From assembly GCA_914767715.1 (NCBI GenBank), contig OU612067.1, positions 6,076,001-6,140,000 on the forward strand: a stretch of 64,000 nucleotides of DNA, in the 5' to 3' direction. A program made the translations under genes and the position numbers. A model generated the notes under the pieces. The model saw only the letters and a list, made by a program, of their open reading frames with translations, was not told where the DNA came from and made no database searches. Shown one piece after another: positions 25,001 through 38,900 of the stretch (position 1 is its first letter; each line of letters opens with the position of its first letter). The DNA is from Membranipora membranacea. Its lineage: Eukaryota; Bryozoa; Gymnolaemata; Cheilostomatida; Membraniporidae.

Positions 25001-28000
25001 CTAAGTCGCTTCTTGTTCAGCTGTGTACATGGTAGAGGAGAAGACAACTCAAATGTTCATCGCTCCAAAAACAGGGGTTTTAATGCATCTTTAATCAGAA
25101 AGCACTGCGGGTGATGGGAACAGTAGGAGAGAAAAAGGTGAGAGGGAAAGAGCAGCCTCAGTTACTAAAGCCGACAAGCCAAAGACAATATCCTGGATAT
25201 CCAAGAGAGTCTCCATCCTAACTTTTTACTAATGTCTGAAATCAAATGTCCATGCCAGTTCTAACAGTCTGCCAGGAGCCATCAATAAGAGAAGCATCTG
25301 TCTAACCAGTACGAAACTATTCCTAGCAGTAAAACTAGTTGACCACTGGTCGGCTACCAAGATAAGAGTGACGGTAGGTTGAGCATCTGCCTGATTCAAT
25401 AACCGCTTCTGTGACACTAGCAATTGAAGCTCACTTCAAAGACAGCAAACCCAGGTATTAAAACACTCGCAGTGCAACGTGAGCAGAAACAGCAGGAATG
25501 TTAAACTGCGTTACAAATGATACTGCAAAAGCAGCCAGCCACAAACAATAAAGCACTAAAACTATGCAAAACATAGTGTTACCAGTATCAAATATTTGTA
25601 TCAAATTGGAGGGCGAGCAATCGAGTGCAAAATTTACAAATGAGGTAGAACGCATCTCTTTTTCTTGGCACTCCCTTTTTTTTATCTTCAGATCATAGCT
25701 GTGACTAGTGCCCTTCATTGAAGTGGGGTTTTCGGTTCCAAGAAATACGCCCAGAAACAAAAGTGAGCCGAAAGATTGTTCTAGTCTGATGCGCAAACTT
25801 TGATTTTGTGTCCGTCTGTCCGCAGATGTCAACAGCAAAAACAGAACTTAGCTGAGTAAATCATTTGATCAGTCTGTTTGATCTGTCAGACTCTTTGCTT
25901 CAGATGATCAAACAATGCTATGTCACAGCGAGTCGGGAGTCCTGGGACGCAACATTATTTAGGGATATCAAAAACATTGGATCATCGGTTATTTTTTTAA
26001 AACATGGTCTTAATGATGAAATGTTTGATATGACAACAGGGAGGCAAGGAGACCTCTTTTCTCCTTGACAAACATGAGGATGAAAGGCTGATAGAGAGCA
26101 TTTAGATGGCTCGAAACGACACAATACATAGAAATAGAGAAACAATGAACGGTTAGTCTTTTGCAAGTATATGGTGCAAGCTTAAGCCGCCATGACACTT
26201 TGACAGAATGAATCAATGACATTTAACTTCAAAGGTGCTAAGTCGTATGATGCAGGAATTCTGCAGGCATCCATGCCAATGAGAATGCAAAATGATACTA
26301 TTGTTCAAAAACAATGCTTTGATGTAAACTATGTCATGATTCAGAAAGGATCTTGGTGGTTTGACCATAATTGATGTCTTGCACAGCGATGGCGATAGAT
26401 AGAAGTACTTTTGGATGGAAAAAAAATCAACCTTATTCTTTTAAACACCTAATGACCTATTGGCCCTTTTTAGCACTTGAATGGACGATAAAAATTGCCC
26501 TCAATAGTTTGCCAAATTTCTTTTTAAAATGGCCAGAGTGGTTTGCACAAATGCTACTTGGAGACAGTAGAGCTTATTACAAGGTCTCTTGCAGACGGCA
26601 TGGAAGAACTGATTGTGGCACCGAGAAAGGTCATACAGAGTTTTCTCTGTTGTGTTATGCATGTTTGCATGCGTAGAACTGTTGTGTTCTTTTAATACAC
26701 TCTCTCGCCAGAAATATCTGCAGAAAATTATTTGCTGTCAATGAATGCCCACAACAGGTTATTAAGCCCATCTAAGAATTGATGATTTCTGAGCAATTAC
26801 AATGGGATAGCCATTTTGTAGTGTTTTTTGAGTTTTTTGGTTAGAAATTTGAATTGGGTAGGGAGAGTATGACTTTATCAAAATATAAGTATTCTGAATG
26901 ACTATCATTTATAGTCAACCATGGATATATTCAGTTGTGAAGAGAATACTAGGACTATTAATACTATTAATACTAGGCATATTAATTTCATAATTTTTGA
27001 ATTAATTTAAATGCAATTAAAAATTATTATTTGACTTCAGGGACCTCTAAACAGGAGATTATTCATATTCATACATTATCTATTATTTATCTACAACTCA
27101 ACTAGCCAGAAACCAGTACCTAAGTTTGAGCCATTTGGCCATTTTGCAGTTAATTGTCACCATTAGGCTTTTGAATTTGTTGTTATTTTTATCAGCTCAC
27201 AATAGTCCTGACACCATCTCATGCCTCATTTTTATAACAATGACATTAATTAGCTGGCTGGTTTTTGTCTACTGTTTTTATTTGCTTTCAAGAATTTTTG
27301 CAAATTATTATTTGTCACCACAAATAAAAATAAACATTGGCACATTCTTACAAATATGAAAACATGCACAGTTTGTAATAAGCACACAGTTTGCCGCTGT
27401 CGTATTAGACCTCAAACTATCTTCCATTAAAAAATAGCTACCAGTGTTGACTCTTCCCCATTGATATATTGTTACTGTTTTCAAAATTGAAGGCAATTAA
27501 AAATTTTGGCAAGCCAAACTCTTTCTTCAAACGAGCAAAACCAATAATGGCTTCAACAATTTATTCATTGAGGTGACCACATCAAAATAATTGTAGTTGA
27601 TGAGATAGCCCAGTACCTAGATACCACAAACACACACACTTCAGGCTCCAGTGTTATACCCCAATGCACTCCAAAGTGTTGCAACATTACTGAATATTAG
27701 ACCTATCCTGGTGGTCAACAGGAGTCAAATGGTAAAATAACTCATGTCTTACACCAGCATGATCGTTCCAATGGGTGACGATAAATAACACTAATTTGTA
27801 ACTTTGCGGACAAGTTATATCAAGTAAAATTGGCTCTGGCGACTGATTGCACCAGTGCCACTGTTATAGTCTATATTAGTCTTATTGTAATGAGCATAAC
27901 TGTAGCATCGCATCACTCAAGCCAAACCCTTCTTGATCTGACTTAAAGCAGCAATAGATTGTCACCATTAGGATTGATTATGCTGGTAGTGGTGTGTCAC

Positions 28001-31000
28001 CTAATGACCACCAGTGCACCCTAAGTTTCTTTCAAATTGAACCAGCATAAATATAAGTTTTCTTATAATGTTCTCAAGCTAGACGGACAGAGAATGACGC
28101 ACATGGAAGTTAATTGTCAGTGCCGCCACCACCACCACTACTGGTATCATTGCATTGATTGGTGTCACCACCAAATCTATTACTTGGTACTATTAATGTG
28201 GGTAAAATGGTCACATCTGATCCTGGAATTTGTAGTAAAGTTGCAGAAGTGAAGGATGTTTGGTTTTGTATTAGTTCTACACCTGGTAATCAATCATTGA
28301 GGATATTACCATTGGTGTACCCACTGCACTAAACTAGGACTGAAACATGTCTGAGAAAACTTCGAACTTCCACAAGTGATCCATTGTATCCGCATAGATA
28401 CCTAATTACTCAGAAGCACAGCCTGGGGCGTTACCAAAAAATACAGTGCCAGTCCAATTAGGGCTGTTAACACTTGATGATGTAACAACTGAAAACCACC
28501 AAGTAGGCATTGTGTAATACAGAGTCATAATATGTGTGCTACCGAAATGAGACATAAAGACTTTGATTTTACCGCTCTAATCTCAACAGCTTATCCTCAA
28601 CCCCAGAGACAATCACAAGTAAATGGAGTTTTTTTGCTTAAATGATGGATTAATGTTGTTACATCGAGGATTAAGCCATTAACGTGTGTCACGCACTGGG
28701 AAAGTCATCTACAGCAGGAGGAAATGAATGTCGGCTTTTTAAAGATATCAACGAGATAATCCAAATTTATTGTGGGTTGTGGTAGTAGAGTTTATCAGTG
28801 CACCAGAAACATTAAAACAAAGTTACAGTCCCATTTTTCAAGTTCACCAGTTTTGTCTCAACACAAATCTTGACTGCCCTGCAAACTAAACACACTCAAT
28901 ATGGTATCCGCCCCTGATTTAAAATATGATTTAAAACTTGATTTAAAATACAGATCACAGCCACACAAATCAGGTAAAGTATATTAGACCAATCCCGATG
29001 AGCTTCCATCATCAACAGGATGTTAGGCGTATGCCACCTGTGAGAATATGGCGTGCAGAGGTAGAAAGACAGCCATTCATAAATTCAGACTTTCCCAGAT
29101 GTTTGGAAATAAAACAGTGATTTTGTAACACGCTGGCATTAGCAGCAAAAGACTATTAACTTTCAATTGCAAAATTCAAGCATTAGGTACATTAGGGTGT
29201 TGATAGTTTCTTAGCACTTGACATAATTTATCTATCTAATCTATCAGGAATTTCAACAATTTTGGGATGATCTCCGAGCTAGAACAGAAGCAGGATCTTC
29301 CTTAAGTAAAGCCAAGTACTTGGCCCATTATCAACACCTTCAAAACAGCAAAAAAAACCGAGATGGCAAAGTTAATCCAGAAATCAAGGCAGATCGTTTC
29401 AAAATAAAATTCTTCATTACTAACTTGAAATCACAGATCAGAAATTATCAAACATAACCAACCGCCTATCCCCCCCTACACCTTGTATTATTTAGGATAA
29501 TGTCACTAGAGAAAGCTAGAGCATTATAAGGTCCAGTGTCACAAATCCTGTCATATATACCATAGGAACGCTTTCGCAATCTGGCAATATTTGACGTAAT
29601 CGTAAAATTAGTTCCACGATAACATAATTTAATTGCAGAGCAGCCCATATTTAGAATACTTCCCTTGCCAGACAAACGAAATAAAATTATCATCATTAAT
29701 GGACGGCATGTAGCGAAATGTGTGAGAAAGTTTTGGTCATAAGTTGGCCACTACCCTGCAGGTTGGGATGTGGATTTAGGACACTTGTTATCAATAGCAA
29801 GTGTTATAATTGGTAGCTATTGTTATGGGATCAATCCCAGATTAAATAACTCTTCTATGAAATAAAGCTTACAGTATAAAATGTTCCCAAAATATTTCAG
29901 CCAGTTTGGGGTGTTCACTATGCACCGCATGGAGACTCCACCACAATGGAAGAGCCTGGACCTAAGGCTTGGCATAGGGTAGGTGACTCTGTTCTACACA
30001 TTATTATCACATTATTGTTATACAGTTTTGATCATGCAGGTGGTTATTAGCCAGCTGGTATGGCCCGAGGGTTTTCAGTCATCGTGCTGATTACAGGTTA
30101 GAATCAGTCAGGAGCCGACATGTCGCCTGGTAATCGCTCACATTTCCTGAATACTCAGCAAATACAAAGGTGGTTCACAGCATTTGGAAAGCAGAAAATT
30201 ACCATTTTGTTTGAATTTGATCGGTTATTTTTAAATCGATTTTCCTTGCCAGGTAACAAAAGTGTGGTGTGTGAAATTTGATGCAAATTTACCAATTTTT
30301 CCATTGTTTGCTTCTAAATGACAGGTTCTCATATATAGAAATATGGGCCTTAAAACAGAAACGCCTTAATTAATCCATAGCAGGTGCTTTATTACAAGTG
30401 AGGCATCGGATTCCCCCTCATTAGGTAAAGGTTTAGACAATCACTTCTGAGCGTACGTCTCCCCGAATATAAGTACATGAACATGAGGGAGCGATTAGAC
30501 CCCATGCTTTAGAGCTTAGATATCTAAGATCATTGATCTACGAGAGCCATACCCTTGGGCAAGGACTAACCATGTAACACCGGAAAGATCGTCTCTTCCA
30601 GAATACCTACTAAGGTTTACTGGCCAACATCAAAGCGGATAGTTCACATTGCAGAGGCGCAGATTCCGTTACTAAGTTATTACACCTGATACCAGTAATA
30701 TTGTTAGGCGCTACCCTATAATCAAACCATCACTTTATTCTCCTCTCAAGCTGTGACACAAAAACAAGTAAAAAACGAAATATGCTCAGTAATGGTAGAA
30801 CTTTGTAGATATTTGAATAGATTTCAGATGGCGATGCCTATCTTTAGATAAGACAGATAGTCATAAATTAGGAAAGCACATGGCCACCATAATCATTCTC
30901 CATACCTAAGGAACTGTTACTAATTCTATTGCTGTCGCTAACGCACATCCCGAATGGTGCAATCTGTTATCAGACACTGAAAAGACAAGAATAGAGAGTA

Positions 31001-32890
31001 TGCAACGCTCTGCTACTCAGATTATGCCGCCATTCCATGAACTGAGGGCAAAACATTTCGAATGAGATGACTTTGATTGCCAATAAAAGTATATATAACA
31101 GAGGCTTGACAATCTAGCACTGACAACAATGACAACTTTCCTGCACACCTCTTGCAGTTAACACTTCACCGAAATAGCCAACAACAATCACCATCCCCTG
31201 AACTGAAAATGGGCCCGTAGAGCGAAGATAGATAAATACCGACCAACCAAAAGTAAAACCACCTGGAGATAAAACACCTTTTTAGAACTTATATGCAATT
31301 TCTCGCCTAACACAGCTCAGACTCCTTATTATTGTATTTTTTTCACTTTTCCACCATTTGCTGTCCTTTTGATTCCGTCATGTTATTACAGGATGAATAT
31401 TAGAATTAGGCAATTACAAACTTCATAAACTTTAATAGATTTACAAAGCTATGATCGATTCAATCAGCGAATATCTAGAGATGAACCTGCTGCCGGTTTG
31501 GAGCTGCAAGGCCATTCATTGAATTATAAGAGTGTATCATGGGGAGAGGAGAGTATTGCATTTTCTGAGCTGACAAAACCGCAATATCAGGTGTTTTCGA
31601 ATCTTGTTTATGGTAAAAAACAAACTTTCCTCACACGTTACAGAGATTTATCGCTGAAATAAATTTTAAAAATAAAATTACTTCTGCTGGATGTTAATTG
31701 GAACTGAAACTTTCAGCTTCTCTGTGGGTGGATAAGGTCATATTGCATAATATATAAATGGCTATAACTCAAAGGGATTACCATTAATTAGTATGAACAT
31801 GTTTAATTGCTGTTAGACAGTGATAATGGGAGAGCTAATGGGGCCTGGATTAGTATTTTAGCCTAATAATAAAGGTTCTTGCGGAGAAAAAACGCTTATC
31901 TGCGGCAAAACTTGAGAACACTTCGCATTAGAGCTAACTATAAATAAGAGAAATCCCTGGATGGAGACGAGGTCTAATCATTATCCTAAATTAATGTGAG
32001 TAGAAAGAAGCGAGACCACAATTTTGTCTACCGTTAGTCAACCAAAAACAACAGACTTGAACTGGTGAAGGTTCCCATGTCTAGCGAGCTTGTCTTTTAA
32101 GGAACAGCAGATTAAAATCTGAATGAATGTTGATTGACACATTCTACAGACCGATCTCACGTCTGGGGTGTCAGTCAGGATGTAGACACTGCGGCGGAGG
32201 AAGAGACAATTAAGCAGTGCCCATCAGGACCTTCCGTATTACACAGTATGGCCATAGATATTCACCTATCAAAGTTTACCGTCGTCACTTATTACAACCC
32301 GGTCAATGCAGAAGAATATAAAAAAAGAATCTTTGTTATCAGTCTCATTCAACTCAACCAATAACAATAAATATTGGAGGTTGAATATAGAATATTTGTA
32401 TTTTTCTGCTCATGCACAAAAGAAAGACAAGTCCAAACTCCAGAATCAGTTTTAGAATGAAGAAATGAAAAAAAGGAGACAATTTTGCACACAAATGGAG
32501 TTCGATATAGCACCAATATGAAGAGGTTTTGCCATAGATAGACACTGGAAGAAAAAAAAACAATATGCTATATGGAAACATTGACAATTAAAAATCACAA
32601 AACAAGGCATTATAGAACTAACCAAGAAATATGTAATCTATCAGTACCAGTAGACCTATTAAAGTGTCTGATATGAATTTCAAATCATTCATTGTCGAAA
32701 AGCTTTGCAAGGATATACATTTCCTTTTGATAAAAAAATAGGTGTCAAAATATCTGAACAAAACATCGATTTTGATTTTTTGCATTTGATTAGTATTTTG
32801 CAACAAACAAGTGGCCAGTTTTCTGCGCCGTTGGCAGTTTCTGATCGAGCCAACACATAACGCTTTGATCTGCAGATCTTTGAATCTGTG

Positions 32891-32951
32891 TTAGAAGTAT
32901 CTCGGTGCTCCGGCTGGTCTTTGCTCCATAGTACCTATTATCTCTGGTAAC
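32891..32951 (-). other. Proposed terminal coding exon, alternative to an earlier stop
   Basis: The acceptor is cttttatttccag|GTTACC. In the frame set by the upstream donor (GCCAA|GTAAGA at 33249-33244) it encodes LPEIIGTMEQRPAGAPRYF and a TAA. The same upstream donor overlaps an in-frame TAA (33248-33246), so without splicing the protein ends at KYAK. Both ends are possible. I prefer the spliced form because donor and acceptor are both strong and the phase fits. Confidence 0.6.
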
Positions 32952-35900
32952 CTGGAAATAAAAGAAGTGAGAGTGAAGTTCACATCACAAAGTTTAGGAG
33001 GAGGAAACAAAACTTGAGCGATAATTAGTGAGTAAAGGAAAGTTATGGCAGGATGCTTTGTCAATGCATCCTTACTGAGGACTTGTCTAGATATGATGGC
33101 TTGTAAACCATGGGTATTGCATCATTACTCATATAAAATTGGTAACACATGAGCTTTACACAGATCAAGAGCATTATGCACTGACATCAGTATCGAGGTT
33201 TGGTGCCATTCTCAACTACACAGATAAATGACTGGTAGACTTGTCTTACTTGGCGTATTTGTTGAGTACATCTCGGCCCCTGGCTCTCGCGTCATCCTTG
33301 TTATGATGACCTGCCAGGATATCCTCAGCCTCCTCCTTTATCTTAGTCTGGAAAGCTGTTTTCTTCTTTAGCGGGAATCCTAGTGGATTGAGGTCACGGG
33401 TAGGAGCGGGCCTGTTACGACGCCCGTCGTTGAATTTCCTGAGAGACATGTCTAGAGGGTTTGTGCAGATACCATCGTGCATTGATAAGAAGAGCGGTAT
33501 GTATACAAGATAGTCTAAGAATGACACCTGCAAACAAAAGGTCATATTATAACGAATGATAGAAATAAGAGTCGCAAAAGTCTGTAAGAACCTCTCTCAT
33601 CACCTTACTGGTGTATCAGAATATTATTCCTAATGAAAGGTCTCGTTAGGCAGTCAGAGATTTGCTCAAGTCTAATCAAGCTATCGGATACATCGCATAA
33701 CTCACCTCATGAAATTGAACCTTCAAATAATTGAGTATGCAGGAAAAATCATAATTCCCTGTGCTGGTGTACCAAAGTGAGAACTGTAACTTGTGATTCA
33801 GATAGTTATTATTCAAATATTTAAGTTTGGAGATATCCCCCATCAACACTTACCTCATGCCAATTGTTAGGTCGAAGCTGCTGCATTACATAATCCTGTT
33901 GCTGCCAGGATAGACCCCCAGCTATAAGCTCTATCATCAGAGCCTCACACTTTATATAGTTAGGGTCCCTGTCACCCTTATTGTTGGTGAAGAACATTTG
34001 CCTATACAGATCCAGCTTGCGTTCAATATCCATAAGGTCGGATATTTCTAACAAGTTTTTACAGTGATTGCTACAAAAGATAATTCATAGTAAGTTTAAA
34101 ACCAATTTCCTGCATGATTTTGTGGATATACTCAAGACTCTTTAAAATTAAGTGCACTAATGACAATAACTATGAAAAATTATAATCTTTTCGTAATTTG
34201 AAATAATTCATATAATGATGATAAACAACTATTATGGACATGGCTTTGAATATGGTATAGAACTTTTGAGTTGCTTCTAAATTCAAACAGCCCAGAGAGA
34301 TGCAAGTCTAGGTGCTGTAAGAATATTCCCACTGTCAACATTTTGAAGTGAGTGAGTACTGCATTATTTACGCGTCAAAAAACACATGTAGATAATGGCA
34401 TTGTAACTTACTCCATTTTAGTGATGCGCTCACTAAGTGCAGCGGCTACACCAAACATCCTGAATGACATAGTAGTATGAGGTGATACATCCAGTATCTT
34501 CATCACATAATCTATCTGTTTCTGCTTCATACCTGAGATACTACTCACTCCCTCTAGAGCCACTCGAGCTTCCTGATTGTGTGAGAAAAATCATTACATT
34601 ATCTTTATTGGCATAGGAAAGGAGAGAAGTTTCAAAATAAAGGTGAAGTACCAAAAATTAAGGAGTTTGGTCTTATCCACATTTTTTTATTCTTTGCATC
34701 AAATGGACAATGAGAAGCAGCAATGTTTGCGTGTTGAAAAAAAAAATTACGATGATATCCCTCATTCACAACATGAGTGAGTGCTCAATACACATGTGAG
34801 ACTCGCAGACTTGGCAGGCGTGGTACTAGTCTGAGGTTAGATATCACTTTCTGATTGTGTTCCTTTTATTTTGTTGATGTCTACAAACTTAAAGCACCCC
34901 TAGCGCAACCCTAATGCATCCCTAGCGCGTCCCTAGCGTAACATCAGACTCCCAGGCACCACAATTCTGCGCGATGTTTTTGGATTGACCTTCAACCAGA
35001 TTCAACATTAATGTTCAGAAAGAACACCGCAGTACTTACATTGTAGTGAATAATGCCCTTTTTAGTCTCATCTTCAACCACAAAAGCTCTGGCATAACCA
35101 TCTATCATCTTATTATCTACAAGTCTGTAAGCCTGTTAAAAATAAGACGCCATTACATATAGAAATGAAATGAAATTTTATCTAACATCAATTCACAGCA
35201 GATTTTCTTTAGGGGCCCCACACCCCCCCCCCCCCCCCGGGAGTTTCAATCTTTCGATCAAAGAATAGCAGATGACCAGTACAGAGTTGTCCCTTACAAC
35301 AGTTTGTTATTCTCAAGATTTATCAACATTGATTGGTTTAGAAAAATTGCACAGAGAAAACAGCACAGCTCACTAAATTTGGCACAGTTCCTAAATTTGG
35401 GTTTTCAGATAACGCAGCTGAAAAAATATTCAGGTATACACTTTTGGAGACAAACAACTAGATTTCTCTACTTAAATTATACTTTGTGTCAGACTTACCG
35501 ATAAGAAATCTATACTTGAGTCCATTTCAGGTTGCATCGGTGTTTGTATAAGTGCTGAATCATCTACAAGCTGCTTCATGTAACCTAATAACTCATTACC
35601 TCCTTTACGCATCAGAATCTGTACCCTCCGCCTGCCAGGTTTTACTGTAGGAGTACATGAGAAACAAATTGAATACATGGGATTAAAAATAGCACCTCAG
35701 ATTTTGGTAATTCATACTAATTTCTTATCTTGTTTATTTTTTTATTCTGCTAAAAGGACGGATATAAAAGAATGCATGTAATTGAAAGAAGTAAAATTTA
35801 TAGTAAAATAAGCATGGGAACAGCTAGTCAGTCCAGGGACTAGAGTCACAACTGTCCCAATTTGATGCATTGGCTGCCATGCATGAGCTCAGGATAATGT

Positions 35901-38900
35901 GGAGCTATATGGACAATCAGACACGAACACTGGCCTTACGCTATATTCACGATGAGGATCATTTCATCAATGATTTGTTGAGTAAATGTCCATCTGGCAG
36001 ATACCGTACAGTAAAACATAGAAGCTCACTGGGGAGAGACTGTTTTCTGCGTCATATCACTCTTATTTTAAACGAAATACTTTTTTAGACAGAGATTTGA
36101 TTTTTTATTCCAAGTGTCTTCGCTTTTTCTTGCTGATTCAAAGTGCCAGCAATTACACTGTATTTCGCGACTCATTTTTTCTTTTAATAATGCTGTCAGT
36201 GATAGTAATAAAATCCATCCATCCATCCATCCATCCATATGCCCGCATCGTTCTGTACTCCGATTGATCTACACAATTATTAGATGGTTACGTTGATGAA
36301 TGACTTACATGTAGATGTATCGAGATCACTGTCACCAGCGAGATCATCAGTATTTACATCTGAGCCGTAATCATCCAGTCCTTTCAAACCAACCTACATA
36401 TTTACATAGAATGTTTTATTTCAGTGGGGTACAAAAAACCATTATAATATAGTCTATATGGTTGAAAAAGGGCAACACTTTGTGATTTACAGAGATCATT
36501 ACACGTGATGCCACATGTCATCAGACGGGAGGAGAAGACAAGATCTTCTCCAGCTAGGAGAGGTGCTTAGATGAACGATATGATATCTTTTGCCAACATC
36601 TTTTAAAATGAAAACCATGTATCAAAAGTGTCAAGGGACCAATCTCAGTGATCCTACCTTCTGTCCACCTTTCATGATTCTGATCTCATCCCCGAATTTC
36701 TCTTTGAGTGCTCGAGCTATTTCCTGTTTAGACATATTTGGGTCGATGCCAAGTGCTCTGAGATCTTCTTTGGTCAGTTTGTTGATGTCGATCTTCTTTT
36801 TACCAGCTCGTAGTCTTAACTTTCCATCAGCACCCTGCAGATGAAATAATAAGTTATGTCCTTGGGAAACATTACAACAAGCACAGACAAAACTGAAGGA
36901 TGTTGAATTGTAGTAGGGATGATGTATAGCAGAATTACAGAGGGAGGCAAGCAAAGCATATCGAAATTGAGACTATGCATGTATCGTAGCTGGAATCAGG
37001 AAAGGGACTAGAAATAAGTGTACAAATTACTTACTGGTATCCTGATTATCTGTGGAAATAGTCAGCACACACACAATCAGCAAATAGACATCAAAATCAC
37101 CCACACCATTAGAGTGTTACAGGGGTTAGTAATAAACAGCAGCTGTTTTTTTTTACACTCGTTAAGTTAGGGTTGATATTTGGAGTTGAGAATTCCAGTT
37201 GACAACGCCACTACAAACACTGGTACCAGGTAGTTATGAAGCGCAGCCCATCTTCCCGATGTACCAACTCCCTATAATTCTGCTCTTTGCAAAGGCAAGG
37301 TTGCAGACATCAACAGCGGCGTTGATTTGTCTTCATGAATACTTGAAAAACTGGGATGTTTCTCTCTGTTTACAGTTTGTTTCGTGAGTGTACAGTGAGT
37401 GCCAGATAAAGAGCCAACTGGTCCGCAGTATTAGGTCAGCACTCAAAGCTCATCATCGCACTTGATATTTAATGCCAGGTATCAGGCTAAGACATGTGAG
37501 TCACGATAGCACTTGGTTAGTAACAATCCCACGAACTGGTAAAGAACCTGATGCTGCCACCAACATACCTTCTCGAAGTAGTTTCCATCATCATCATCAA
37601 ACTTGTCCCGTGTGACATGTTTCTTATTCTTGTTTCCTTCCTTGATCTTAGTCTTACCGACCACGTTACCGTCCCGGTCATATTCGTATTCATACTCAGA
37701 GCCTGATTCTCCATCATGATACTTCTTCTTCTTTTTCTTGATGCGGCCATGTTCATCATATTCCTATCAAACAGCAGTTGGTCAAATGCGATTAAAGGAA
37801 TGAAGTGATCTATGACACAGCCAGGATAAGGATTAATCAGCAGAATATGAGAATGTAGGAGTTATCCCTTTTTATAAAGTGATCAGATAACTTCTAGGCA
37901 CCAAAACTACTATCAATGTTTCAAACTACAACTATAGTGTTTGTCAGTGATGAAATACTTACAATTTCATATTCAAAGTCTGACTCAACAACTTCATCGA
38001 CCCCGACACGAGTTCTCCTCTTCTTTTTACCATCGTGACCGATAAAAGTCTCTCCTGAACAAATAGGGAATGATAATCATCCAATGGTATATTTGTAATG
38101 GGTGGCATTGGATGGTGTGATTTACTTGAGGTTTAGGCGTAATTCAAATGCGATTGCAAGCATGATTGTGATTCCTTGTGAAAGCTGGAGGGAATCTTTT
38201 GCATAATCTTAAACTATTCACAGATAAACTCAGTATATAATATTCTGATAGGCTGACTAACTAACCTTCATCACTGCTCTCATATCCACCTCCTTTTACT
38301 CCCTTCTTTCCTTTCTGTTTTGTCCTGAACCCTGATCTCTCCTCTGATAATATAATAACATAATGATAGATAATGGCCATCTAAACATTGCAGAAGGAAA
38401 TAAATGTTTGTTAATGTAAGCTTCTGGAATTCCCGGGTAGATCATTTCATTGGTGACACGCTTGACCTTAACACCAGACATGACCAGTATCTTTAATGTT
38501 TCATGTTGACGGAAGGTTAAATACTGAATTATTTGCACTCAGTCCATATGTAATATTGGGTAATAATGTGAGCAGTACCTATACTCGATGACCACAATGT
38601 TATACACGAGTATAGTATATACAAACCATCTGATTCATAGTCAGATTCCTCTCCTGTAGCTCTGATTATTTTCTTCACTCTGCGGCCACTCTTAGTTGTT
38701 CTCCACCTATAGGAGGAGGTGAAGTAGGGGTCGTAAGTACACGCCCCACATCAAGGTCTATATTGTGTTATTTGAGACATTTTGCTGGTTGGTTAAGTCT
38801 AAATTCAACAGTTTTGAAATTCCCCGATCATAGATGAAAACTAGATGGAAATCTAAGCAATAGTCACTCATTCCCACTACAATTGAGCTTCTATCGATAT

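Larger units (their letters stand above)
8756..32890. other. 24-kb stretch without supportable genes
   Basis: Both strands hold only short open frames of the length expected by chance at this base composition. They lack paired splice sites or recognisable domains. The stretch contains a foldback element near 9.0 kb, a hairpin element near 16.0 kb and a GTG/CAC-patterned, possibly decayed block at 27.65-28.56 kb. It may hold regulatory DNA, 5' UTR introns of the left gene or non-coding RNAs, none of which I can demonstrate. Confidence 0.6.
33250..35644 (-). other. C-terminal EF-hand-like domain exons
   Basis: Exons 35644-35499, 35132-35040, 34572-34412, 34070-33854 and 33527-33250 encode about 250 residues, less charged and richer in predicted helix than the rest. 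Four helix-loop-helix-like units can be drawn. The first loop, DETKKGIIHYNE (1199-1210), keeps D1, G6, I8 and E12 of an EF-hand but has Lys at position 5. The other three lack most calcium ligands. The segment SFLDYLVYIPLF closes the fourth unit. It may be a degenerate four-EF-hand fold. Calcium binding is doubtful. Confidence 0.55.

Noticed and set aside
25458-25838. 126-codon minus-strand frame with a hydrophobic stretch
   Set aside because: A frame or two of this length is expected by chance in 64 kb of AT-rich DNA, and there are no domain or splice signals.
28037-28252. Plus-strand frame rich in His, Trp and Cys resembling zinc-finger text
   Set aside because: The composition comes from the repeated CACC/TGGT pattern of this block. 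The spacing matches no finger type.
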